Shown one piece after another: positions 6,989 to 12,685 of a stretch of 47,702 nucleotides of DNA. The first letter of the stretch is position 1. Every line of letters begins with the position of its first letter. The notes under the pieces are model-generated. The model ran no database searches. It was not told the origin of the DNA and worked only from the letters and a program-made list of their open reading frames with translations. A program made the translations under genes and the position numbers. Source of the DNA: a virus; IMG/VR virus record IMGVR_UViG_3300046558_000408, positions 1 to 47,702 of that record. One strand, written 5' to 3'.

Positions 6989-7500
6989 GGGGTGACCTCA
7001 ACGAATGCGAGGTTGGAGATGACGCACTGCGACCGGGCCACCACAGGGGAGTTGGCCGGCTCATCGCCGTCCGCAGTGGACAGGGGGACCACCGCGTTGG
7101 CCCGGACGCAGGCGTCGGGGGAAATCATGAAAGACCCGTTGATGACCGCATCGACGGCGTCCAGAGAGGCCTGCCAGCGACGCGGCTCAAAGCCAGCGCT
7201 CACCGCCCGGGCGACGCCTGGAGAGCAATCCGGCACGCGGTCCGCATCACGGAAAGCGCTGAGTGCGGTGCTCGCGACCGTAGCGCGCAGACCGAAGTCG
7301 TCGGCAGCGGCCAATTCGTAGACCGCCAGCGCTGCGCACACCCGGGGGCTGGCGACCACCAGGCCTTCCGGAACGTGAGCCGGCTCGGCGGCAGGCGCAT
7401 CAGGTGAAGTTGCAATGCCCGCCACGGCCAGGGCGGCAAAGCAGGCGAGGGCAGCGATGCCGATCTGGCAACTGCGTTTGATACGGGGCGTCAGGGGCAT
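6985..7500 (-). CDS. Secreted or membrane-anchored protein, first gene after pL
   Basis: 171 residues from ATG 7500, chosen because GGAG lies 6 nt upstream; a TTG four codons earlier is the alternative. The N-terminus (RIKRSC then ~20 hydrophobic residues, AALACFAALAVAGIA) is a signal peptide or signal anchor. The exported part contains 'VCAALAVYELAAADDFGLRATVASTALSAF' and three or four Cys residues that could form disulfides. It is the first gene read from the predicted early promoter, so it should appear in the envelope soon after induction. Function unknown; a periplasmic modulator or superinfection-related protein is possible. Confidence 0.68.
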   Translation of the reverse strand: MPLTPRIKRSCQIGIAALACFAALAVAGIATSPDAPAAEPAHVPEGLVVASPRVCAALAVYELAAADDFGLRATVASTALSAFRDADRVPDCSPGVARAVSAGFEPRRWQASLDAVDAVINGSFMISPDACVRANAVVPLSTADGDEPANSPVVARSQCVISNLAFVEVTP

Positions 7501-7537
7501 GTCGTTCTCCAAACCCGGCGATCCCGGGCGTGGGAGA

Positions 7538-7566
7538 ACAATAGCGCCGCTATCGTTTAATTACAA
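7538..7566 (-). promoter_or_regulatory. Predicted early left promoter (pL-like)
   Basis: Read on the minus strand: -35 TTGTAA at 7566-7561, 17-bp spacer, -10 TATTGT at 7543-7538. It would start transcription near 7531 and drive the leftward genes down to int. An AT palindrome, AAAATCGATTTT (7582-7593), lies where an UP element would be. Operator copies overlap both hexamers. Confidence 0.75.
7541..7553. promoter_or_regulatory. Operator copy OL-a
   Basis: ATAGCGCCGCTAT, an interrupted inverted repeat ATAGC-N3-GCTAT. Its last three bases (minus strand) form the start of the -10 hexamer of pL. The same element occurs at 7566, 8906, 8941 and 8966, so it is the likely binding site of the repressor and/or Cro-like protein. 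Confidence 0.8.
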
Positions 7567-7578
7567 CAGCGGTGCTAT
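7566..7578. promoter_or_regulatory. Operator copy OL-b
   Basis: ACAGCGGTGCTAT, one mismatch in the left arm of the ATAGC-N3-GCTAT consensus. It ends on the first T of the pL -35 hexamer. It lies 25 bp, centre to centre, from OL-a. Confidence 0.75.
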
Positions 7579-7638
7579 CTAAAAATCGATTTTCTTGTGC
7601 GGCGATGCTTAACGAGTTCATCGCGGCCGCTGCTGGGC

Positions 7639-8070
7639 CTAGGTAGCCGGCGAGGTGATGCACTCCCTGTAGGCTGCGTTCTGGAACTCGGTGATCACCT
7701 GGTCGCGGACGTGCTCGGTCTGGATGAGCGGCCAGTCGTAGGCATCGACGACAATTTTTTCGTAGGCGCCGCCCGCTTTGGTCGCCGCTTCCATGACGTC
7801 TGCCATCGGCGCGCCCATCTGGCGCGCTGTCATCGTCCGCTCAGCAGCTGCTGCTATGCCTCTGCAGTGGCCGGTCGCGGCCTCAATGCTCGTCACAGAC
7901 TCCGGCGCCAGCGCTGCCGCTGCAGCGGCCTCGGCTTCTGCCGCTTGCCTGGTTGCTTCGGCCAAGGCTTCTTGGGCCGCCGTTCGATTGGCTGGGGATC
8001 CGCCCGCGCCCTGGGCGCACCCAGTGAGCAACACCACCATGAGCAGGGAAACGCCTGCGTAGTTGTTCAT
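7639..8070 (-). CDS. Prophage lipoprotein of the lysogenic operon
   Basis: 143 residues. The ATG at 8070 is preceded by AGGAG at 5-nt spacing. A short signal peptide ends in the lipobox L-L-T-G-C (Cys17), so the mature protein should be lipidated. With Ala-Gln after the Cys rather than Asp, outer-membrane sorting is expected. The mature part has a long Ala/Glu-rich coiled coil followed by a globular end with two further Cys ('GHCRG', 'YRECI'). It is the third gene of the repressor transcript, the position of lambda rexB. A role in superinfection exclusion or envelope modification in lysogens is a reasonable guess but not shown. Confidence 0.75.
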   Translation of the reverse strand: MNNYAGVSLLMVVLLTGCAQGAGGSPANRTAAQEALAEATRQAAEAEAAAAAALAPESVTSIEAATGHCRGIAAAAERTMTARQMGAPMADVMEAATKAGGAYEKIVVDAYDWPLIQTEHVRDQVITEFQNAAYRECITSPAT

Positions 8071-8084
8071 AGGCTCCTGCCTTC

Positions 8085-8483
8085 TTATCCGTATCGGTTC
8101 TTCAAAAGACCCGCGTCTTCGAAGGACACGCCGTCGCGCATGCATTCCTGCGCACGCTCGAGATCTTTGTGGAGCTGGATGAGCTGCTCATCGGGCAGCT
8201 GTTCAATCCCGGCCAGGCCGAAGCATGCCTGGTCAATGATCACCTGCATCGAACAGCCCCAGCGGCGGCGGATGTGGCGGATCATGCGAAAATGGGACTC
8301 CCTGTAGAGGTAGTCCATCCGCCCGGGCTTCTGCGCTTCGGCGGCGGCGCCTGTCTGTGCCTGCTTGCTGTCAGGCTGTTTTGCGCTTCCCACCACGGCG
8401 AGTTGCGGCTTCACGCCCATCTTGCGCTGGGCGCGCAAAGCGATCAGCTCCGCCAGCTTGTCCATCTCCCTGTCGAGATCCAT
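8085..8483 (-). CDS. Unknown gene overlapping the repressor's 3' end
   Basis: 132 residues. The ATG at 8483 has AAGGG 5 nt upstream, and the first 113 nt overlap the repressor frame, which is unusually long. The N-terminus is charged and helical. The C-terminal half 'YLYRESHFRMIRHIRRRWGCSMQVIIDQACFGLAG' and 'LPDEQLIQLHKDLERAQECMRDGVSFEDAGLL' looks like a conserved folded unit. It lies between the repressor and the lipoprotein gene, 14 nt from the latter, so it is probably expressed in the lysogen. A shorter protein from Met22 (8420) or Met56 would reduce the overlap. Function unknown. Confidence 0.65.
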   Translation of the reverse strand: MDLDREMDKLAELIALRAQRKMGVKPQLAVVGSAKQPDSKQAQTGAAAEAQKPGRMDYLYRESHFRMIRHIRRRWGCSMQVIIDQACFGLAGIEQLPDEQLIQLHKDLERAQECMRDGVSFEDAGLLKNRYG

Positions 8484-8904
8484 CTATACCCTTCCCCTGT
8501 TTCCGGATTTCAGCCGCCATCGCGACGCGCAGCGCCTGCGCGAAAAGATCGGGCGACTGTTCAACTTCGAACACGTCGCCGGTGGCCAGGCCAAGTGCCT
8601 TTCTCGCCACACCGATTGCGGACGTCACGATAGCTTCGTCAAGTCGCGTTACCTGAGACGAGCCGAAGTGGTCCATCAGGCGGGCGTACTCAGCGCTGAT
8701 TTGGCGGGGTTCTACGCGCAGTACATCAGCCAAGCGCTCAGCCTTATCCCACGGAACCGGGCGGTGGCCGCTGGCGAACTGGGAAATGAAACCGGGGGTG
8801 ACGTCCAGCAGTTCCGCGACAGCGGCCTGCGTGAGGCCCGCCTGCGCGACGGCTTCAGTGATGGCGAGGCCTTCTGCTGTCTTGGGATTGGCGGGTCTGG
8901 GCAT
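8371..8904 (-). CDS. Phage repressor (C1-like, XRE-type helix-turn-helix)
   Basis: 177 residues. The N-terminal domain has a clear helix-turn-helix: 'LTQAAVAELLDVTPGFISQFASGHRPVPWDKAERLADVL'. There is no S24/LexA peptidase domain (no Ser-Lys dyad context), so RecA-driven self-cleavage as in lambda CI is not expected. The C-terminal ~40 residues are Gly/Arg/Gln-rich and encoded in the region shared with the next gene, so this tail may be dispensable. Divergent from the Cro-like gene across three operator copies, which marks it as the lysogeny repressor. No Shine-Dalgarno precedes the ATG; the leader may be absent or nearly so. Confidence 0.87.
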   Translation of the reverse strand: MPRPANPKTAEGLAITEAVAQAGLTQAAVAELLDVTPGFISQFASGHRPVPWDKAERLADVLRVEPRQISAEYARLMDHFGSSQVTRLDEAIVTSAIGVARKALGLATGDVFEVEQSPDLFAQALRVAMAAEIRKQGKGIDGSRQGDGQAGGADRFARPAQDGREAATRRGGKRKTA

Positions 8905-8905
8905 G

Positions 8906-8918
8906 TTAGCAATGCTAT
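8906..8918. promoter_or_regulatory. Operator copy OR-c
   Basis: TTAGCAATGCTAT, one base after the repressor start codon on the upstream side. It covers the predicted -10 of the repressor promoter, so occupancy would shut off the repressor gene, as OR3 does in lambda. Confidence 0.75.
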
Positions 8919-8940
8919 TTGACTAGGTTCAGGAACACGA
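8912..8940 (-). promoter_or_regulatory. Possible repressor promoter (pRM-like)
   Basis: On the minus strand a weak -35 TCGTGT (8940-8935), 17-bp spacer and -10 TAGCAT (8917-8912) would give a transcript starting at or within a base or two of the repressor ATG (8904). The poor -35 would fit a promoter that needs activation. Low confidence; other hexamers are possible. Confidence 0.35.
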
Positions 8941-8953
8941 TCAGCGATGCTAT
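8941..8953. promoter_or_regulatory. Operator copy OR-b
   Basis: TCAGCGATGCTAT, with arms AGC-N3-GCTAT. Its final T is the first base of the rightward promoter's -35 hexamer, exactly as OL-b relates to pL. Centres are 35 bp from OR-c and 25 bp from OR-a. Confidence 0.75.
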
Positions 8954-8981
8954 TTACATGAGTTGATAGCGTTGCTATGGT
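8953..8981 (+). promoter_or_regulatory. Predicted early right promoter (pR-like), leaderless transcript
   Basis: -35 TTTACA (8953-8958), 17-bp spacer, -10 TATGGT (8976-8981). The start site would be about 8988-8990, i.e. at the ATG of the Cro-like gene (8990), which also lacks a Shine-Dalgarno. The mRNA is therefore predicted to be leaderless. Operators OR-b and OR-a overlap the two hexamers. Confidence 0.72.
8966..8978. promoter_or_regulatory. Operator copy OR-a
   Basis: ATAGCGTTGCTAT, a perfect ATAGC-N3-GCTAT. Its last three bases are the first three of the pR -10 hexamer, the same placement as OL-a at pL. Confidence 0.82.
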
Positions 8982-8989
8982 TCTGCCCC

Positions 8990-9238
8990 ATGAGCACACC
9001 CATTGAGCAGGCAATCGAAGCAGTAGGCGGGCAGGCGGCGATGGCGCGCCTGCTTCAAGTGCAACCGGCGATGGTTTCGCAGTGGGCCACGGGCCGGCGG
9101 CCGGTCGCGGCGCACCACATTCTGTCGATCGAGACCGCAACCGGCGTCTCCCGGCACGCGCTGAGGCCCGACGTGTTCGGTGATTTGGTCGAGACGGACC
9201 CGGACGCTGACCGCATCGTAGCCGTGGAGGGATGCTGA
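8990..9238 (+). CDS. Cro-like (YdaS-type) helix-turn-helix regulator
   Basis: 82 residues from ATG 8990. 'VGGQAAMARLLQVQPAMVSQWATGRRPVAAHHILSIETATGVSRHALRPDVF' is the typical Cro/YdaS pattern, where a short HTH is followed by 'RPV..H.I.IE..TGV.R..LRPD'. It is divergent from the repressor and the first gene of the rightward early transcript, hence the lytic switch protein. It has no Shine-Dalgarno and the predicted transcript starts at or beside the ATG. The C-terminal 'DPDADRIVAVEGC' recurs at the end of the next protein. Confidence 0.88.
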   Translation: MSTPIEQAIEAVGGQAAMARLLQVQPAMVSQWATGRRPVAAHHILSIETATGVSRHALRPDVFGDLVETDPDADRIVAVEGC

Positions 9239-9246
9239 GCCATGGC
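9197..9246 (+). repeat. 50-nt direct repeat at a gene junction, copy 1
   Basis: Spans the end of the Cro-like gene, its stop and the next ATG. It matches 9404-9453 at 40 of 50 positions. It encodes a C-terminal 'DPD-x-x-RIV-x-VEGC' tail and contains GTGGAGGG, which serves as ribosome-binding site for the following gene. Confidence 0.75.
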
Positions 9247-9445
9247 AGGTAAAGCCGCCGCCCACGCGCCCAAGAAGAAGCGCACCGCCGCCCAGGTCCG
9301 CACGGCGGTGGCCCGTTCAAACCGTGTCCTCGAGTCGCTGCGCCAATGGCAGGAGGCACAGGAAGCACGCGAGAGCCAGCTCGCCGCAGCGGCCGAAGAG
9401 CATGACCCCGACATCAACCGAATCGTCCCCGTGGAGGGGTGCTGA
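9242..9445 (+). CDS. Small basic/coiled early protein
   Basis: 67 residues. The N-terminus is basic ('AAAHAPKKKRTAAQVRTAVARSNRVLESLRQWQEAQEARE') and then a charged helix. The end 'DPDINRIVPVEGC' copies the tail of the Cro-like protein. It starts 4 nt after the upstream stop, with GGAGGG supplied by the upstream coding tail. Position (second gene after pR) and basic helix invite comparison with antiterminators, but no arginine-rich boxB-binding motif is present, so function is unknown. Confidence 0.66.
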   Translation: MAGKAAAHAPKKKRTAAQVRTAVARSNRVLESLRQWQEAQEARESQLAAAAEEHDPDINRIVPVEGC

Positions 9446-9453
9446 CCCATGGC
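9404..9453 (+). repeat. 50-nt direct repeat at a gene junction, copy 2
   Basis: Second copy of the 9197-9246 element, again covering the C-terminal tail, stop, ribosome-binding site and start of the next gene. Suggests duplication of a coupled junction. Confidence 0.75.
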
Positions 9454-9946
9454 TATCGAAAATCTTCCGACCTTTTCCCATGTGCTTGCCGGCGGCGCTG
9501 GCGCACTCATCGCGCTGTCGATCGCATCGGCGGTGACGCGTCTGCGCAGCCGGCTCGCCGGCTCGGCCACGGCGGCGCTCGAGGCGCGGCTGCGTGTGCT
9601 TGAGGGCGAAATGCCCAACAAGGCATCCGTCCAGGCTCTCGCCAGCATCAGCACCAGGCTCACCGTCCATGAAGTGGGTGTGCAGCCTGCCGGCCTGGAT
9701 GGCGGAGAACTCGCCATCAGCACTGATGCCGATGGGCGAGTGTTGGGCGTGCAGTTAAAAGCGGAAGCGGATCGCCGCGCGCAGGCGGTGCTGCAGCAGG
9801 CCGCAGAAAGATCCGCCGGCGCTACGTCGGAATGGTCGCCTGCGCAATTCAGTATCGACGCACCTGACGGACCTTTTTTGGTGGTGCCTCGAGCTGACGG
9901 CACCACCAAGCTGGAGATCAACCGCCCGACTGGCCCCCTTGGCTGA
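9449..9946 (+). CDS. Putative membrane-anchored early protein
   Basis: 165 residues. One N-terminal hydrophobic helix (~11-30, 'VLAGGAGALIALSIASAV') is followed by a coiled segment ('ATAALEARLRVLEGEMPNKASVQALASIS') and a beta-rich C-terminal domain ('FSIDAPDGPFLVVPRADGTTKLEINRPTGPLG'). It is probably a bitopic inner-membrane protein. ATG 9449 follows GGAGGGG at good spacing. Its 3' end overlaps a convergent gene by 29 bp. Function unknown. Confidence 0.66.
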   Translation: MAIENLPTFSHVLAGGAGALIALSIASAVTRLRSRLAGSATAALEARLRVLEGEMPNKASVQALASISTRLTVHEVGVQPAGLDGGELAISTDADGRVLGVQLKAEADRRAQAVLQQAAERSAGATSEWSPAQFSIDAPDGPFLVVPRADGTTKLEINRPTGPLG

Positions 9947-10235
9947 AGGTGGCCGGTCCTATGTCGTCGTTCACGATCTGCGCATACACCGAGTTCATGA
10001 CGTCGGAAAGTTCTTTCTCGAGGTGCGGCGGCAGGTTCTGCAGATTCGGGAGGCTGGCCACACCCGTCGCAAGAATCCGTTGGGCGACTTCCTGCCGGGG
10101 CTTTCCAATGCCCCAAGCCAGGACAGTCACCATCGCCTGCAGGGCTGTGGTGCGCACCACGATCCGTTCGTGGCTCGCCTTCAAAGCGTCCAGCTCTTCC
10201 TTCACGGCTAACAGACTGATCGGTCCACTGCTCAT
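9918..10235 (-). CDS. Convergent unknown protein with strong ribosome-binding site
   Basis: 105 residues. AAGGAGGG precedes the ATG at ideal distance, the best Shine-Dalgarno in this area, so it is a real gene despite opposing its neighbours. Helical N-terminus 'AVKEELDALKASHERIVVRTTALQAMVTVLAWGIGKPRQEVAQRILATG' looks like a dimeric coiled coil. Its tail overlaps the end of the 165-residue membrane protein gene. An isolated minus-strand gene between cro and the replication genes could be expressed independently in the lysogen. Confidence 0.72.
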   Translation of the reverse strand: MSSGPISLLAVKEELDALKASHERIVVRTTALQAMVTVLAWGIGKPRQEVAQRILATGVASLPNLQNLPPHLEKELSDVMNSVYAQIVNDDIGPATFSQGGQSGG

Positions 10236-10360
10236 GTCGCCCTCCTTGCGGGCTGTGTTGTTGGCACATCCAGCTTAACGCGGGGAGGGCGACACCCGCT
10301 TCCTTATTCATCGGCTTCCTGTCCATGAAGCCACTTTGCATCGCCTCCCGAGGTGCGTAA

Positions 10361-10972
10361 ATGAAGTCACAGTCTCAGTTCCACGAACCCCGTTCCACGA
10401 CGGTCTTCCGCCACACGGCCGAGGCCATCCGCAACAGTAGCCATACCGATGCCAGTCTGGCGCAGGTCATTGCGGACCAGTACATGCGCGATGTCGCGCC
10501 TGGCGAACGAATCCTGACGTTCCACGTCGGTACCGACATGGACTCGATGGACAAGGCGCACAAGGCGAATGCCCAGATCGTGGCCCGCATCCGCAACGGC
10601 ACGGTGAAGATGCCGGCCGATCTTGAAGAGTCGTGGGTGCGCGCGCTGCCGCAGCCGTGGAGCGACAACTGCGCCCGGGAGCTGGCCAACCGCTACGGGT
10701 TCATCGGGGCCCGCATGCCCAAGCTGAGCCCCCAGGCGGGCGTGCTTTGCGTTGGCCGCATCTCGGTCGAATACGGCCAGACCATCGAGGCACTTGCGAA
10801 TGTGCTGGCCGATGGTCGCGTGTGCGTCCAGGACGTGCCCGAGCTGCGCACCGCGCGCGAGGAGCTGGCGCAAATGCGCGCGGCCATGGAGACGCTTGCG
10901 GCATACGTGGACGGCCACCTCTACATGTTCGATCCGTCCATCGGGGCGCCGCCGGCCGGGGTGCTCCAATGA
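10361..10972 (+). CDS. Unknown early protein, 203 residues
   Basis: 203 residues. Contains 'FHVGTDMDSMDKAHKANAQIVARIRNGTVKMPADLEESWVRAL' and 'NCARELANRYGFIGARMP', a combination I associate with conserved early proteins of phages from this host group, upstream of small HTH genes. The C-terminal 'LRTAREELAQMRAAMETLAAYVD' is a short coiled coil. GAGGTG lies 7-8 nt upstream of the ATG. Its TGA overlaps the next ATG (ATGA). It may be a regulatory or replication accessory protein; the function is not known. Confidence 0.72.
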   Translation: MKSQSQFHEPRSTTVFRHTAEAIRNSSHTDASLAQVIADQYMRDVAPGERILTFHVGTDMDSMDKAHKANAQIVARIRNGTVKMPADLEESWVRALPQPWSDNCARELANRYGFIGARMPKLSPQAGVLCVGRISVEYGQTIEALANVLADGRVCVQDVPELRTAREELAQMRAAMETLAAYVDGHLYMFDPSIGAPPAGVLQ

Positions 10973-11307
10973 GCGGCTGCGCCGTGATGGCCTGGGCACT
11001 GACCTTGGTCGAGGAGTTCGAGAAGGCAGGCGAGCCCGTTCCCGAGAACGCGGTGCCCATGCTGCCGCTGGTGGACGTTGTGCTGTGGGTGAAGCAGCAG
11101 GACGCGCCGGTCAGCCCGCATGATCTGTCCAAGCGCTACAACGTCTCGCGTGCTACCGCGTTCCGCTGGGCAGCTGCCCTGAAGGCGCACGCAGGCCATG
11201 CGCCGTCGTGCCGAGCCAACGGCCTCAGCCTCCGCGCCACCCTTGGCATGCGCCAGCAGCACCGCGATGCAGCGCTTGCTGCGCGCAAGGCATCGGTGCA
11301 CGCATGA
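10969..11307 (+). CDS. Helix-turn-helix protein A of a tandem pair
   Basis: 112 residues from an ATG overlapping the upstream stop; an ORF extension further upstream is a shadow. The middle carries 'DLSKRYNVSRATAFRWAAALKAH', a clean helix-turn-helix. The next gene has the near-identical 'VRRFDVSRATAYRWRNTL', so the two are probably paralogues. The N-terminal 'LTLVEEFEKAGEPVPENAVPMLPLVDVVLWVKQQ' may be a dimerisation unit. Likely DNA-binding, upstream of the replication genes. Confidence 0.75.
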   Translation: MSGCAVMAWALTLVEEFEKAGEPVPENAVPMLPLVDVVLWVKQQDAPVSPHDLSKRYNVSRATAFRWAAALKAHAGHAPSCRANGLSLRATLGMRQQHRDAALAARKASVHA

Positions 11308-11672
11308 ATCTGGCTCCCACACTCGGGAAGCGCTGTGACATCGCCGGGAGCGCCGAGCGCGCCAATGATGAGCGCGTGCCGGTCGTACCTTCGGCGCGGC
11401 GCCGCAATGCCCCCAAGCACGTGCTCAGTGGTTACAGCAGCACCAGGATCGTCATGGAGTTCACGCGTTGGGCCGTGGAGCGGGAAGAGTTCCCGACCAT
11501 GGAAGCGATCGTGCGCCGGTTCGACGTCAGCAGGGCCACCGCCTACCGCTGGCGGAACACCCTGGGCGAAACCTACATGCTGGACTCGCTGCCCCCCAAC
11601 GAGCATGAGCGCTTCGTGATCGCAAATGCCCGTCGGCGCAAACCCGCCGCCACGGGCGCTGGGGCCGGCTGA
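11304..11672 (+). CDS. Helix-turn-helix protein B of a tandem pair
   Basis: 122 residues from an ATGA-overlap start. 'STRIVMEFTRWAVEREEFPTMEAIVRRFDVSRATAYRWRNTLGETY' is a DNA-binding helix-turn-helix parallel to that of the preceding gene. Its stop TGA shares one base with the ATG of the O-like gene, so all of 10361-12685 forms one coupled series. Could modulate replication or late gene timing. Confidence 0.75.
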   Translation: MNLAPTLGKRCDIAGSAERANDERVPVVPSARRRNAPKHVLSGYSSTRIVMEFTRWAVEREEFPTMEAIVRRFDVSRATAYRWRNTLGETYMLDSLPPNEHERFVIANARRRKPAATGAGAG

Positions 11673-12685
11673 TGATTTACTTTGAGCTGTATCCCGGCGA
11701 CTACCTGCGTGATACCAGCAGGCTTTCGCTCACTGAGCACGGCGCATACCTGCGGCTGATGCTTGCCTATTACGCCGAGGAGGAGCCACTGCCGGCTTCC
11801 TTCAGCGAACTCTTCGTGATTGCCGGAGCGACGACCACCGCAGACAAGGCGGCGGTGAAGAAGGTCGCTGAGCGCTACTTCCCGACAGGTGAAGACGGGC
11901 TGCGTCGCAATGGCCGGGCCGACGAAGAGATCGTCAAGGCGCAGGAGCGGATGGCCGGCGGGAAGGACCGCAAGTCCGCCAAGAAGGGCAATGAGGCGGA
12001 GCGCCAGGCACGCACCCGGGCCCGGCGCACCATGCTCTTCGAGGACCTTCGTGCCGTGGGTGTGGTGCCGGATGGTATGGCGTCGATGGATGAACTTCGC
12101 GCGCTGCATGTCACGCACGTCACGGGCAGTGACAGGGAGACAGGGGACGCGCTGTCACGCGTGACCGGGTGTGACATGTCACGCGTGACCAAGGGTGTGA
12201 CGCAGGGTGTGAACACGGGTAACCAGACCTCAGACCCCACTTCTACCCCAGTTACATCACAGCACTCTCAAGGGTTCCCTGACGGTGTGACGGAGGCAGG
12301 GCGAGCGTGTGTGCTGATGCGCCAAGCCGGTTGTCACACGACCAACCCGAGCCATCCCGACCTGGTGACCGCGATACGGGCCGGCGTCACGCCTGAAGTG
12401 CTGCGGGACACCGTCACCGAAGGCATCGACCGCAGCGTCAGCAATCCCTTCAGCTGGGCCATCACGACGGCCCTGAACCGACACAAGCAGGGCGCCAGCC
12501 CGTCCAATCCCAAAACGCCCGGAGCCTCCAATGCAACGCTTCACCACGGTTCTGCCGACCACGTCCGCCTCCTCCGCGAGCAGTTCCAGCGCAGCCAAGC
12601 AGGCAGTGGCAGCTCTGGCAGCGCAGGCAGCGCAGGCGGATCGGCCGGAAACGTCATCGATGGCGATTTCGCCGTTGTCGGCTGA
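11672..12685 (+). CDS. DUF1376-type replication protein (functional analogue of lambda O)
   Basis: 337 residues. The N-terminus 'YFELYPGDYLRDTSRLSLTEHGAYLRLMLAYYAEEEPLP' is diagnostic of DUF1376, a winged-helix domain in phage replication initiators. A basic linker (KDRKSAKKGNEAERQARTRARR) follows. The C-terminal half is variable, with 'LRDTVTEGIDRSVSNPFSWAITTAL' and a Ser/Gly-rich tail. The gene itself carries a cluster of GTCAC/GTGAC repeats (12109-12345), as the lambda O gene carries ori. It lies directly upstream of a P-like helicase loader. Expected role: bind the origin and recruit P plus host helicase. Confidence 0.84.
   Translation: MIYFELYPGDYLRDTSRLSLTEHGAYLRLMLAYYAEEEPLPASFSELFVIAGATTTADKAAVKKVAERYFPTGEDGLRRNGRADEEIVKAQERMAGGKDRKSAKKGNEAERQARTRARRTMLFEDLRAVGVVPDGMASMDELRALHVTHVTGSDRETGDALSRVTGCDMSRVTKGVTQGVNTGNQTSDPTSTPVTSQHSQGFPDGVTEAGRACVLMRQAGCHTTNPSHPDLVTAIRAGVTPEVLRDTVTEGIDRSVSNPFSWAITTALNRHKQGASPSNPKTPGASNATLHHGSADHVRLLREQFQRSQAGSGSSGSAGSAGGSAGNVIDGDFAVVG
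12109..12345 (+). repeat. Iteron-like cluster inside the O-like gene, candidate replication origin
   Basis: TGTCACGCGTGACC occurs at 12153-12166 and 12177-12190, 24 bp apart; each contains the palindrome GTCACGCGTGAC. Each is followed by GGGTGTGAC. Degenerate relatives lie at 12109 (TGTCACGCACGTCAC), 12203 (GGGTGTGAAC), 12284 (GGTGTGAC) and 12332 (TGTCACACGACC). An AT-richer stretch (12215-12275) sits between. This is the layout expected of an initiator-binding origin. Confidence 0.65.

Noticed and set aside
7582-7593. AAAATCGATTTT palindrome as a terminator of the lysogenic operon
   Set aside because: No GC stem; its position upstream of pL fits an AT-rich UP-element-like sequence better.
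10255-10275. Sigma-54-like TTGGCAC element
   Set aside because: The -12 GC element has the wrong spacing and sequence (GCTTA instead of TTGCA).
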